From contig CALNYX010000017.1 in the NCBI GenBank assembly GCA_942490925.1, forward strand, positions 372,001 to 436,000: a stretch of 64,000 bases of DNA, written 5' to 3'. This document shows positions 33,305 through 41,611 of this stretch, in pieces; the first letter of the stretch is position 1; the number at the start of each line of letters is the position of its first letter. Below the pieces are notes generated by a model. It had not been told where the DNA came from and searched no databases. It was given only the letters and a program-made list of their open reading frames with translations. This DNA is from CALNYX01 sp942490925. GTDB lineage: Bacteria > Chlamydiota > Chlamydiia > Chlamydiales > JAAKFR01. A program made the translations under genes and the position numbers.

Positions 33305-34276
33305 ATGAAATTCTTGATTATCAAAACTTCAGCTCTCGGAGATATCATTCATGCCTTCACTGCATTGAGCTATCTCAGGGAGAAATGTCCCTTTGCACAG
33401 ATCGAATGGGTTGTTGAAGCGCCCTTTCGTGAACTCGTTGAAGCGCATCCAGCTGTTGACCGTGTTCTCACCATCGACTCGAAAATGTGGCGAAAGAAGC
33501 CGTTTTCAAGAAAAACTTGGCAAGAGGTGCGCCAGTTTCGCCGTAGTCTACTTGAATATGATGCCGCCTTTGACCTGCAGGGGAATCTTAAGTCGAGCTG
33601 GGTTTTGAGACAGACCTATGCCAAATTGAAAATTGGGTTTGGCAAGCAGGCTGTTGCTGAGTGGCCCAATTTACTTTTCACGCATCTACGGGTCAATCCT
33701 CCAAAAGGACAAAATATTCGCGATGACTATTTGACTGTGGTGCAGCGCTATTTTCATGATCAAGGAGCACATACACCAGCACCAGTTCAACTGCGACTCT
33801 CTTCATGTGAGCTACTTGAGAAAATCGATCCAAAAGCAACGCTTGTTTGTGCTGGGGCGCATTGGCGTAACAAACAGTTGCCGATCAAGAATCTGATCGC
33901 TGCATTAGAAAAACTTCCTGGTCCATTCTATTTTTCTTGGGGCTCCCCATCTGAAAAAGAGCGGGCTGAACAACTTGCCGCGGCAGTTGGTGGAACGCTT
34001 CTGCCCAAGTGTTCGCTTCCCTTGTTGCAACGGATCATGGATCGCTGCGCAAAAGTGGTGGCGATGGATTCACTTCCGTTGCATCTGTGTGGCACAACAA
34101 AGACGCCAACGCTCAGTTTTTTTGGACCGTCATCTGCAAAAAAATATGCGCCGCAAGGGAAGTTGCATCAGGTTGTAGAAGGGGATTGCCCCTTTGGGCA
34201 GACGTTTGAAAAGCGCTGTCCAAAATTGCGCACCTGTCAATCAGGGGACTGCATCAACAAACTTGAGTTTAAGTAG
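33305..34276 (+). CDS. Lipopolysaccharide heptosyltransferase (GT9 family)
   Basis: Transfers heptose or a related sugar to the lipid A-KDO core at the inner membrane. The 323-residue protein starts MKFLIIKTSALGDIIHAFTA, the GT9 N-terminus (S.LGD.v...P.l), and has DLQGNLKS, CAGAHWRNKQLP in the donor-binding domain and VAMDSLPLHLC with SFFGPSS. It resembles WaaC rather than WaaF. The last residues contain several cysteines (CPFG, KRCPKLRTCQSGDC). Its 3' end overlaps the convergent gene by 40 bases. The genus Chlamydia has no heptose, so this enzyme points to a more complete LPS core. Confidence 0.85.
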   Translation: MKFLIIKTSALGDIIHAFTALSYLREKCPFAQIEWVVEAPFRELVEAHPAVDRVLTIDSKMWRKKPFSRKTWQEVRQFRRSLLEYDAAFDLQGNLKSSWVLRQTYAKLKIGFGKQAVAEWPNLLFTHLRVNPPKGQNIRDDYLTVVQRYFHDQGAHTPAPVQLRLSSCELLEKIDPKATLVCAGAHWRNKQLPIKNLIAALEKLPGPFYFSWGSPSEKERAEQLAAAVGGTLLPKCSLPLLQRIMDRCAKVVAMDSLPLHLCGTTKTPTLSFFGPSSAKKYAPQGKLHQVVEGDCPFGQTFEKRCPKLRTCQSGDCINKLEFK

Positions 34277-35337
34277 CACTCGACAAGTTCAATCGCCTTT
34301 TCGACTTTTTCGGTATCTTCTTTCCGGATTTTCGCTGTGAATGTGTTGATCATCAACATTGTTTCAAATGTGGGAAGCGCAGAATAAAGCGCGGGGATTT
34401 TAACACGCTTGAGTTTTTCAATTATTCGCTTGGATGGAGGAAAGCGCCCTGTAAAAATGAAACCGTGGTCAGGCTCTCTGGTTGTTTTCCCTTTGTAGAG
34501 TTCAAGAAGCGCTTCGACGATATCTTCTCGTGATGCTGGAGTGACAATCAATTGGTTGGGATCAGTGAGTTCCCGAAACATGGTAACCGAAGTGGCAACC
34601 AGTCGCATGATCTCAAAGTGACGGTAATGGAACTCTTCACCAGAAAGCAGCGGCGCTTTGAGCAATGTCTCAAAATCCTCCATGGAAGGCGTGCCAAGCA
34701 ATTGGTTATAGGGGATAGCGCCGATAAGCGGTACATTCCATCGTTTGAGAGCTTTGGTGACATAGTTGAGAATCATCTCCCGCTTCTCTTCTTGAACGCG
34801 ATTTAAAATGACTCCCGCAACGTTCAGTCCCATCTTTTGACACATTGCATAGTTCAAGGCGAGCTCATCAAAGGCGCTACCAAGTCCTGCTTTGGCAATC
34901 AGAACGATGTCAAGGCCGAGTTGACGCGCAACTTGGGCATTGTTCAAATCAACAATTGAGCCGACGCCAACATGTCCAGTCCCTTCGACGAGCGTGAAAT
35001 CACTTGTAGACGCGACCATTTCAAACCCTTTCCGTACATCAGCGACAAGCTTTTCAGTAGAAACTTTGCCATCGAGATAGTCTCGTGTAAAGCCACGCGG
35101 GAAAATCACAGGGCTCATCTGCTCATAGGGATCTTTCAGATCGAAATACTCCTTGAAGAGGACGACATCTTTGTCGACAAGACGGCCACTTGAGACTTTC
35201 ACATGTTGCTGTCCAACAGGTTTAATGAAGCCCAAGCTAGGGAAGTGCCGTTTGAGAGCAGCAAAAGCGCCCAAGCAAATTGTCGTCTTACCCACGTTTT
35301 GTCCAGTGGCAGCAATAAAAATAGCTTTTCTCTTCAT
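34237..35337 (-). CDS. DRTGG/BioD-like P-loop protein (phosphotransacetylase N-terminal type)
   Basis: A 366-residue protein with a dethiobiotin-synthetase-like P-loop domain: FIAATGQNVGKTTICLG (Walker A), FIKPVGQQ, LVEGTGHVGVGSIVDLNNAQ and AGVILNRV. The middle (about 210-320) is a DRTGG-like domain with LIVTPASREDIVEALLE and GFIFTGRFPP. This is the architecture of the N-terminal regulatory half of long phosphate acetyltransferases, here without the catalytic Pta domain. A BioD function is unlikely because of the extra domain. Function unknown. Divergent from mutY with 30 bases between starts. Confidence 0.78.
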   Translation of the reverse strand: MKRKAIFIAATGQNVGKTTICLGAFAALKRHFPSLGFIKPVGQQHVKVSSGRLVDKDVVLFKEYFDLKDPYEQMSPVIFPRGFTRDYLDGKVSTEKLVADVRKGFEMVASTSDFTLVEGTGHVGVGSIVDLNNAQVARQLGLDIVLIAKAGLGSAFDELALNYAMCQKMGLNVAGVILNRVQEEKREMILNYVTKALKRWNVPLIGAIPYNQLLGTPSMEDFETLLKAPLLSGEEFHYRHFEIMRLVATSVTMFRELTDPNQLIVTPASREDIVEALLELYKGKTTREPDHGFIFTGRFPPSKRIIEKLKRVKIPALYSALPTFETMLMINTFTAKIRKEDTEKVEKAIELVECYLNSSLLMQSPD

Positions 35338-35367
35338 GCCAAAAACTATAGACTTTCAGCTGAAACA

Positions 35368-36378
35368 ATGAAAGACTTTCCCGCCCAGCAATTCAAAGAG
35401 TGGTTCAAAGAGCAGCAGCGAGATTTACCCTGGCGCCAAGAGCCGCGTGATCCCTACCATGTCTGGATCTCAGAGGTGATGCTCCAACAGACCCAAGTTG
35501 CCGTTGTGATGCCCTATTATGAGCGGTGGCTCAATGCTTTCCCTACAATCGAGGCACTTGCCAACGCTAAGCGCGATCAGGTGATCAAACTCTGGGAAGG
35601 GCTTGGCTACTACTCACGGGCACGGAATCTACATGAAGCGGCGCAATACCTCCTCGCGCATCATCAAGGAAAATTGCCTCCCGATGCATTAGACTCAGTC
35701 AAAGGGATTGGTCCCTATACAAAAGGAGCAATCCTCAGTTTTGCCTTTCATCAAAAAACAGCAGCTGTTGATGGCAATGTCCTGCGCGTTCTCGCGCGCT
35801 ACTACGCGCTGGATAATCCAATTGATCTACCCAAAACGCGCAAGGAGATCACCCAGCTTGCCGAGCAACTTCTTCCTGATCAAGAACCCTGGGTTGTGGC
35901 AGAAGGACTCATCGAACTTGGCGCGACACTCTGCACAAAAAAAGCAAAGTGTCAGGAGTGTCCTCTACGAAAAAGTTGCCAAGCCTACCGACATGGACGC
36001 GTAGATCAGCTTCCTAAGAAATCCAAACGCGTTGCAGTCACAGAACTCAAACGCACCGTTGGCATCATCTCCTGCCAAGATCACTATCTGCTCGTCCGAG
36101 GTGAGTCAGGTAAAGTGATGGCCGATCTCTTTGAATTTCCCTATATAGAAGAAACAGAGCACGTTCAGCAGGCTTTTGAAAAACACCTTGACCTCACCTT
36201 GAAATACATCAAACCCCTTGCTGTGGAGAAACATACATTTACGCGCTATCGCGTTCAGCTCCTGCCTCATATTTTGGAGGCAAGTGAAATGGATAGACGT
36301 TATCACTGGCAAGAGAAAAGCAAACTTGCTACACTCCCTTTCTCTTCTGGTCATCGCAGAATATTAGGACGTCTATGA
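35368..36378 (+). CDS. mutY: Adenine DNA glycosylase
   Basis: Removes adenine mispaired with 8-oxoguanine. Start at ATG 35368 (336 residues); a much longer in-frame extension upstream overlaps the divergent gene and is not conserved. Features: DLPWRQEPRDPYHVWISEVM LQQTQ, the helix-hairpin-helix VKGIGPYTKGAI, catalytic AVDGNVLRVLAR, and the iron-sulfur ligands CTKKAKCQECPLRKSC. The first two cysteines are separated by five residues rather than the usual six. A C-terminal NUDIX-like domain for 8-oxoG recognition follows. Overlaps the glycosyltransferase start by four bases. Confidence 0.93.
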   Translation: MKDFPAQQFKEWFKEQQRDLPWRQEPRDPYHVWISEVMLQQTQVAVVMPYYERWLNAFPTIEALANAKRDQVIKLWEGLGYYSRARNLHEAAQYLLAHHQGKLPPDALDSVKGIGPYTKGAILSFAFHQKTAAVDGNVLRVLARYYALDNPIDLPKTRKEITQLAEQLLPDQEPWVVAEGLIELGATLCTKKAKCQECPLRKSCQAYRHGRVDQLPKKSKRVAVTELKRTVGIISCQDHYLLVRGESGKVMADLFEFPYIEETEHVQQAFEKHLDLTLKYIKPLAVEKHTFTRYRVQLLPHILEASEMDRRYHWQEKSKLATLPFSSGHRRILGRL

Positions 36379-37445
36379 AAATACTACATACCGAAGCCTC
36401 GCCCGGCTGGGGAGGACAAGAGCTCAGAATTTTGCGTGAAGCCGAAGGGATGCGCAAGCGGGGACATGAAGTGATCATGGCAATCCAAAAAGGGGGAGGA
36501 CTTGTCACTCCTGCTAGAGAGGCAGGCTTCACTGTCCATGAATACACCTTCAGTAAAAAAAAGATTCTTCCCACATTCTTTGGTCTTCTTCGCCTTGTTC
36601 TTAAAGAGAAGATAGACATCATCAACACACACTCCTCGCTCGATGCATGGCTCGGTGGAATTGTAGGGAAAGTGCTGCGTCGCAAAGTGATCCGCACGCG
36701 CCACCTCTCAACAGCGATTCGCCCAGGGCTCAATAGTCGTCTACTCTACCACACCTTTGCCGATCACGTTGTCACCACATGCGCCGAGGTTGTCGATGTG
36801 ATCCAAAGACAGGCCAATCAAAAACAGTGCCTCTCCATCCCGACAGGCGTTCAACCCTTCTCTGTCGACCCCAAAGAAGTCGCCGCATTTCGCGCTTCTC
36901 TAGGCATTTTGCCCACCGATCAACTCGCCGGCACACTCTGCATCTTGCGTGGCTGGAAAGGAGTGAGTGACTTGCTTGCTGCCGCCAAACAACTCGAGCA
37001 TCTTCCCAACCTCAAATGGTTGATCGTCGGCTCAGGTCCTAGCGAAGACCATTTCAAAGGGGAGTGGAAGAAGCTTGGACTCGAAGAGAAAGTGATCTTT
37101 ACAGGCCATCTCTCACCACCACATGTTGCGCTTGCTGCCATGGACATTTTTGTACTCCTCAGTCATGCCAATGAGGGAGTGAGTCAAGCAAGCTTACAGG
37201 CTGCCTGGCTTGGCAAACCACTTGTTGCCACTGAGACTGGAGGTCTAAAAGAAGTCTGCCTGCATGAGAAGACAGGTCTTCAAGTTCCCAAACGGAAACC
37301 CGATGCAGTTGCTAAGGCAGTCTCTCGCTTGCTAGATGAGCCCGAGCAGAGAGAGACAATGGGCAAAAATGCTCACGAGCTTGTTGAGCAGAAATTTTTG
37401 CTCAAACACACACTGGATCAGATGGAAGCGATCTATACTCTCTAA
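36375..37445 (+). CDS. Glycosyltransferase family 4
   Basis: A 356-residue retaining glycosyltransferase with the GT-B fold. The N-terminus HTEASPGWGGQELRIL holds the acceptor-side loop with GGxE-like glycines; the C-terminal half has LVGSGPSED-type LIVGSGPSEDHF, the donor-binding LSHANEGVSQASLQAAWLGK (E-x7-E region) and VATETGGLKEVC. Likely acts on LPS or another envelope glycan since the heptosyltransferase is nearby. Acceptor unknown. Its 3' end overlaps the convergent NUDIX gene by 44 bases. Starts with ATG overlapping the mutY stop. Confidence 0.87.
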   Translation: MKILHTEASPGWGGQELRILREAEGMRKRGHEVIMAIQKGGGLVTPAREAGFTVHEYTFSKKKILPTFFGLLRLVLKEKIDIINTHSSLDAWLGGIVGKVLRRKVIRTRHLSTAIRPGLNSRLLYHTFADHVVTTCAEVVDVIQRQANQKQCLSIPTGVQPFSVDPKEVAAFRASLGILPTDQLAGTLCILRGWKGVSDLLAAAKQLEHLPNLKWLIVGSGPSEDHFKGEWKKLGLEEKVIFTGHLSPPHVALAAMDIFVLLSHANEGVSQASLQAAWLGKPLVATETGGLKEVCLHEKTGLQVPKRKPDAVAKAVSRLLDEPEQRETMGKNAHELVEQKFLLKHTLDQMEAIYTL

Positions 37446-37884
37446 GGATGTGACTAGAGACCTCAAGCGTCTCTTCAAAGAGATTTTCAATCTGCTGCAG
37501 CTCTTCTAGAGAGAACCACCTCAAATTCTTTGTCTCTTCACTATTGAGACGAAGTTCTCCACCAACTGGATAGCCGACATAAATCTGGTCGATATGTTGA
37601 TGCGCCGGAACATCCCTATAAGCGGGGATTTCCTCTAGTAGGCTGAGATAGGGACGCGGAATGCTCCGACCATTGATCTTCTGCTCCACCCAGATATTCT
37701 CCTGAGTCAAAAGAGCAACCTCAAGCCCCGTCTCCTCTTTAGCTTCTCGCAAAGCGCACTCATAGGGCAATTCATTCGGCTCAAGATGACCACCTGGCGG
37801 AAGCCACATGCCGAGCTTGCGGTGCTCAATCAATAGGACATGTGCGTTTTCGATGATGTAGATAGAGGCTGTGAATTCACGCAT
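37402..37884 (-). CDS. NUDIX hydrolase
   Basis: A 160-residue hydrolase of nucleoside diphosphates linked to another group. The NUDIX box is complete: GGHLEPNELPYECALREAKEETGLE (split here as GGHLEPNELPYE and CALREAKEETGLE), preceded by VLLIEHRKLGMWLPP. The N-terminus MREFTASIYIIEN is the usual first strand. Substrate cannot be inferred; sanitation of oxidised or sugar nucleotides is typical. It is convergent with the glycosyltransferase and divergent from the first gene of the repeat-domain cluster. Confidence 0.9.
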   Translation of the reverse strand: MREFTASIYIIENAHVLLIEHRKLGMWLPPGGHLEPNELPYECALREAKEETGLEVALLTQENIWVEQKINGRSIPRPYLSLLEEIPAYRDVPAHQHIDQIYVGYPVGGELRLNSEETKNLRWFSLEELQQIENLFEETLEVSSHILREYRSLPSDPVCV

Positions 37885-37956
37885 CTAAGTAGCATAAAGC
37901 TCGAGAAACTTTTTTAGTAGTGGATTCTTAAACAACTTATCGTTAGTATACTCCGT

Positions 37957-38592
37957 ATGTTTCCACTTCAAAGATGCCACAGCGATCCTGCCATTTATCA
38001 ACCGATTACGGAAGGCGTTAAATTTTATCGAACCCCCGACGGTTATGCAGTTCAACTTGAACCTTATACTCAACCAATAACAGTTTCTAAAATAGCATCA
38101 GAACTTATCGATGTAGATAAGGTTGCTGCTCACCTTGATCGCAACAAGTCATTATTTTTTGTTGATGGTGAGATACTCATGCGCATTCATTTTATAGGTG
38201 ACGAAGTTTTTGAAGATGCTGTTCTGTCAGATTTTTCAGGAGAAGTCGAAACAGACCTCACCCCTTACCTGTCAGCCTGCTGGGGAGATGGAAGTGAGTA
38301 CGATCCAGAAATCTACCGCCAACTTTCCGATAATCAAGTCTATTTTTGTACGTTCGAAGGCAATCATGTTTTGATGACTTCAAAAGAGCGAATCGATCCC
38401 ATTCCAAAGCTATCTCCCACAAGTTTTGACCACTTGCAAGAGAATGAATTCACACTCTTTGTGGATACGCCGGCAGGCGAATTAAAGCTTGTCTACAAAC
38501 AGTCTGGGCAGCTTTATGGTCCTAAATCGATCACCGATCTTGGAGAAGTGAACTTCATCCTAGCAGCTAAGTACGTTTCCCTATCTCCTTAA
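37957..38592 (+). CDS. Soluble protein made of two copies of a new repeat domain
   Basis: A 211-residue protein without hydrophobic segments or signal peptide. It consists of two related domains of about 90-100 residues. The second begins with DLTPYLSACWGDGSEYDPEI and ends near LQENEFTLFVDTPAGELKLVY; the first ends with LDRNKSLFFVDGEILMRIHF. The same wording occurs in the next Inc-like gene (DLTPYYTGCVAFGDG; LEDGQFILYTDT) and in those at 41612 and 42723. It lacks the Inc hairpin, so it may be a secreted or cytosolic family member. TATACT lies only four bases before the ATG, so the real start could be slightly further in. Function unknown. Confidence 0.7.
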   Translation: MFPLQRCHSDPAIYQPITEGVKFYRTPDGYAVQLEPYTQPITVSKIASELIDVDKVAAHLDRNKSLFFVDGEILMRIHFIGDEVFEDAVLSDFSGEVETDLTPYLSACWGDGSEYDPEIYRQLSDNQVYFCTFEGNHVLMTSKERIDPIPKLSPTSFDHLQENEFTLFVDTPAGELKLVYKQSGQLYGPKSITDLGEVNFILAAKYVSLSP

Positions 38593-38670
38593 GCTTCAAA
38601 AAAAGATTCATATTTACGTAAAATTAATCTTTTGTGGTATATTCTCTTGCTTACTAACCTGGAGATGCAT

Positions 38671-40362
38671 ATGTCAGTCCATAACAATTCACAGCTCGAA
38701 CATAAATCCCCAAACAGAGTGTCACCGCTTGAAGTGTCGGTAGTTACTGTACTTGCTGTTGGTGCACTAACACTTTTAGCCCTTGCTCTAACAACGCATA
38801 TTGGTGGAAACGCACTTACAGGCTTAGGCCATGGCAAGATGGTGACCTGCTTTGTCATCTCCGGCAGTGTTTTAACAGGTTTAGCGCTCCATGCCCTTTT
38901 CCGCATCGCAAACCATCAAGAGCCGAAACGACCACTAGATTTAGGCTCTCGTCGCTCTTCACTTACTGCTTCAGAGGATAGCCTTCCTGCCTGGAATCAA
39001 GTATCGCTCCAGAACGTCCATAGTCTGCCACAAGAGCTCGCTGAGGATACGCTATACATCTTGACTACCGAACCAAAAATTGTAACAACCGCAGGTGAAT
39101 ATGGCGTCGCTGAATTCGCGGCTCTACCTAACCTCGAGCAGAGTGCATTAGAAGAGAATCAATACACCCTACTCCAATCAAACTATCAGGTTTTCATTGC
39201 CTACGTAGAAGAGGGTAGTTTTCACGGTAGTCGCATGGTTTCAAACCCAGTTTTAAAATATGAAGCACTTGATGAAAATAATGGAAGCTTCTTGATGAAC
39301 CGTGAGAGATTTGTTCCATTTAATGCAGCCACAATGGTGGCTCCAGTGCAGCGAGAGCTAAGCCCACCGCCAGGCTTACCTAGATCTCCGAATACACCGT
39401 TTCAGCAACAAAGTGCCCAGCGATCACCAAGCCAAGAGCCCGGTAGAGAGATTAGCACTCCAACTGATGAACTCGAAGTTCGCGCAGGCCAAGTTAGAGA
39501 CGCAGCTACAGACGAAATTAGCGATAGAAGCAGAGCGTCTACTCCTGGAGCTGTACTACCTATTATTGGTGAAGAGGGACCGGAAGCCTATGATCAGTCT
39601 ATTGTCGATAGTTTGCAACAAGGCCAAGGCTATTTCTATCTTTCTGTCGGAGTCTGTAAATTGAGAATTGACCAAGGTGAAGACGATGCAATCGTTCTAA
39701 CCCTTCCTGCTGTTGATCCTCGATTCATCGATGAGACTAAATGTTACGGATTGGAAGATGGTCAATTTATTCTCTATACGGATACTACAACAGGTCTACC
39801 TACACAGGTCTACACTTACCAAGAGGAGGATAGCGACCAAATAGTATTAGAGCATCACAGTGAATTTACTAACTATGGCCTCAGTGTGATTGCTGAAAAT
39901 TCTGACAAACAAGTCATAGATCTCACTCCTTACTACACGGGTTGCGTTGCATTTGGAGACGGTTATTCAGAGGCATTTTTAGCACAAGTTCCTAAAAACA
40001 TGGCCTACTTTGCTTGGAATAACGAACAGTGGGAGCTACGTATGAATGGCAGTCGTGAACTCGTTGTGGTAGAAGAAAAAATCGATTGTCAACTCAATGT
40101 AGAGGCTGTGCGTGAGCAACTAGAGGCTAACAATTATTTCTTGTACGTTCACGATGACGATACGGATTTGGACCTTCACCTTGTCTATAGAAGCGGCAAT
40201 GAAATACAAGATGTGCGCTTTGAAACGGCTGAGCAACTAGCACTTGTTAATGAAATGAGGCGTGTTGAGCCGAAAGATGAGTTTTTTGTTGATATCTCTG
40301 AAGCAGGCTCTGCTACACCGACCCAGCAGTTAAACAATGACGAAATGGCTGTAGATGAATAA
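38671..40362 (+). CDS. Inc-like protein with three copies of the shared repeat domain
   Basis: A 563-residue protein. The ATG at 38671 is chosen because GGAG precedes it by six bases. Residues about 20-41 and 55-77 are two hydrophobic segments separated by a short glycine-rich loop, the Inc hairpin. Then follow a divergent repeat (LEENQYTLLQSNYQVFIAYV), a disordered proline/serine/glutamine-rich linker of about 110 residues, and two clear repeats (YDQSIVDSL...LEDGQFILYTDT and DLTPYYTGCVAFGDG...LEANNYFLYVHDD). The C-terminus is acidic. The stop overlaps mazG by eight bases. Probably a type III secreted inclusion membrane protein; the function of the repeat is unknown. Confidence 0.72.
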   Translation: MSVHNNSQLEHKSPNRVSPLEVSVVTVLAVGALTLLALALTTHIGGNALTGLGHGKMVTCFVISGSVLTGLALHALFRIANHQEPKRPLDLGSRRSSLTASEDSLPAWNQVSLQNVHSLPQELAEDTLYILTTEPKIVTTAGEYGVAEFAALPNLEQSALEENQYTLLQSNYQVFIAYVEEGSFHGSRMVSNPVLKYEALDENNGSFLMNRERFVPFNAATMVAPVQRELSPPPGLPRSPNTPFQQQSAQRSPSQEPGREISTPTDELEVRAGQVRDAATDEISDRSRASTPGAVLPIIGEEGPEAYDQSIVDSLQQGQGYFYLSVGVCKLRIDQGEDDAIVLTLPAVDPRFIDETKCYGLEDGQFILYTDTTTGLPTQVYTYQEEDSDQIVLEHHSEFTNYGLSVIAENSDKQVIDLTPYYTGCVAFGDGYSEAFLAQVPKNMAYFAWNNEQWELRMNGSRELVVVEEKIDCQLNVEAVREQLEANNYFLYVHDDDTDLDLHLVYRSGNEIQDVRFETAEQLALVNEMRRVEPKDEFFVDISEAGSATPTQQLNNDEMAVDE

Positions 40363-40975
40363 AGAGGCAGTTGAAGAATTTACTCAGCTTCTGGAGTTGA
40401 CTGACGAGCTGATGGGGCCTGATGGTTGCCTGTGGGATCGTGCACAGACCTTTTCCTCGGTGCGGGAGTGCATCCTGGAAGAGGTCTATGAAGTTCTTGA
40501 TGCTATTGACAGCAATGATGACTCCAACCTCATCGAAGAACTCGGCGATCTTTTTTACAATGTGATATTCTACTGTAAGCTTGCAGAAAAAGAGGGGCGT
40601 TTCACTGCAAAAGATGCTCTTTTTATGATCCGCGAAAAACTCATTGCGAGGCATCCTCATGTCTTTGGAGAGAACAAACTCTCCGATGCCAAAGAAATTA
40701 TGGCGCAGTGGGAAGCGATCAAGAAGCGCGAAAAACCTGAACGTAGCAGCCTACTCGATGGGATTCCAAAGGAATTACCTGCATTAGCACGAGCTGAAAA
40801 AATTGCTAAAAAGCTCAAAGAAAAATCAAAAGAAGAGCTATCTGAGCAAGAGCTTGGCGAGCAACTTTGGGAAGTGGTTAGACGCGCCTCACATAATCCA
40901 GAGGTCGCATTGCGCAAATTTTTGATGGAAAAAGAGGCAGCCTTTCGCGCAAATGAGCAGACTTCAGCTTCATAA
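40355..40975 (+). CDS. mazG: Nucleoside triphosphate pyrophosphohydrolase MazG
   Basis: Hydrolyses NTPs and dNTPs to monophosphates. The 206-residue protein has the MazG metal site EEVYEVLDAI and EELGDLFYNVIFYCKLAEKE (ExxE...ExxD type), the CLWDRAQTFSSVRECILEE lead-in and the ARHPHVFGE motif, with DGIPKELPALARAEKIAKK joining to a shortened second half. The full E. coli protein has two such domains; here the second is reduced. Coupled by overlap to the Inc-like gene upstream and the methyltransferase downstream, an odd mix of housekeeping and host-interaction genes. Confidence 0.9.
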   Translation: MNKEAVEEFTQLLELTDELMGPDGCLWDRAQTFSSVRECILEEVYEVLDAIDSNDDSNLIEELGDLFYNVIFYCKLAEKEGRFTAKDALFMIREKLIARHPHVFGENKLSDAKEIMAQWEAIKKREKPERSSLLDGIPKELPALARAEKIAKKLKEKSKEELSEQELGEQLWEVVRRASHNPEVALRKFLMEKEAAFRANEQTSAS

Positions 40976-41540
40976 GGAACTTTCCAAAAAGCAGCAGTTT
41001 GAGCTCACTCAAAAAGAGCAGTGGAAGAGCTACTGGCAAAATCCACCAGAGCCAGATCTCAAGAGGATCGAACGCACTTGGCAACTCGTCGAAAAAAATA
41101 TTCCAACAGATCTTAAAACGCTTGATATTGGAGCAGGGGATCGACTCTTGACAGATCGATTTCCCAATGTGACAGCCGTAGATATTGCCCCTCTAAAGAA
41201 TTGTCAATACGGCCTCTTTCCCTATCTCGACTATCCAGATGGGAGTTTTCAATGTCTGATTTTAGCCGATCTAATCGCAGAGCTTCCTCAAGCGTTACAC
41301 CGTCTAGCACTCTCTGAAGCAGCACGCCTCTTAGAGCCAAAAGGCTACCTTATTTGCTCAACACCCCTAGATCGGAAATCGGAAGGAGCAGTTGCCCAGT
41401 TTTGCCAACTTATCAACACCGAATTTGAAATCATGGCTAGCCATAAAAGCTACCCCTACTTTGAAAGACTATCAAAACTCTTTTTTGGAGATGAAGCCTG
41501 CTCTCATATCATTATAATAAGCCATAAAAGATCTATTTAG
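40953..41540 (+). CDS. Class I SAM-dependent methyltransferase-like protein
   Basis: A 195-residue protein with the SAM-binding motif I TLDIGAGDRLLTDRF and motif post-I VTAVDIAP, followed by DGSFQCLILADLIAELPQAL (motif II) and LLEPKGYLICSTP (motif III). No domain indicates a substrate. Starts at ATG 40953, overlapping mazG by 23 bases. It ends 70 bases before the next Inc-like operon, from which it is separated by a promoter. Confidence 0.78.
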   Translation: MSRLQLHKELSKKQQFELTQKEQWKSYWQNPPEPDLKRIERTWQLVEKNIPTDLKTLDIGAGDRLLTDRFPNVTAVDIAPLKNCQYGLFPYLDYPDGSFQCLILADLIAELPQALHRLALSEAARLLEPKGYLICSTPLDRKSEGAVAQFCQLINTEFEIMASHKSYPYFERLSKLFFGDEACSHIIIISHKRSI

Positions 41541-41556
41541 AATTAATTTCTGATTG

Positions 41557-41585
41557 TTTATTAATATGTGATTTTATGTTATAAT
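41557..41585 (+). promoter_or_regulatory. Promoter of the Inc-like gene pair
   Basis: TTTATT at 41557-41562, 17-bp spacer, perfect TATAAT at 41580-41585, in an AT-rich stretch. The first gene starts at 41612 with AAAAGG upstream, giving a leader of about 20 bases. Confidence 0.5.
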
Positions 41586-41611
41586 AACCTTAAAATTAAA
41601 AGGTTGTTGTG

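Noticed and set aside
35203..35367. Extended N-terminus for MutY from an ATG at 35203
   Set aside because: It would overlap the divergent gene by 135 bases, and MutY proteins begin where the ATG at 35368 lies.
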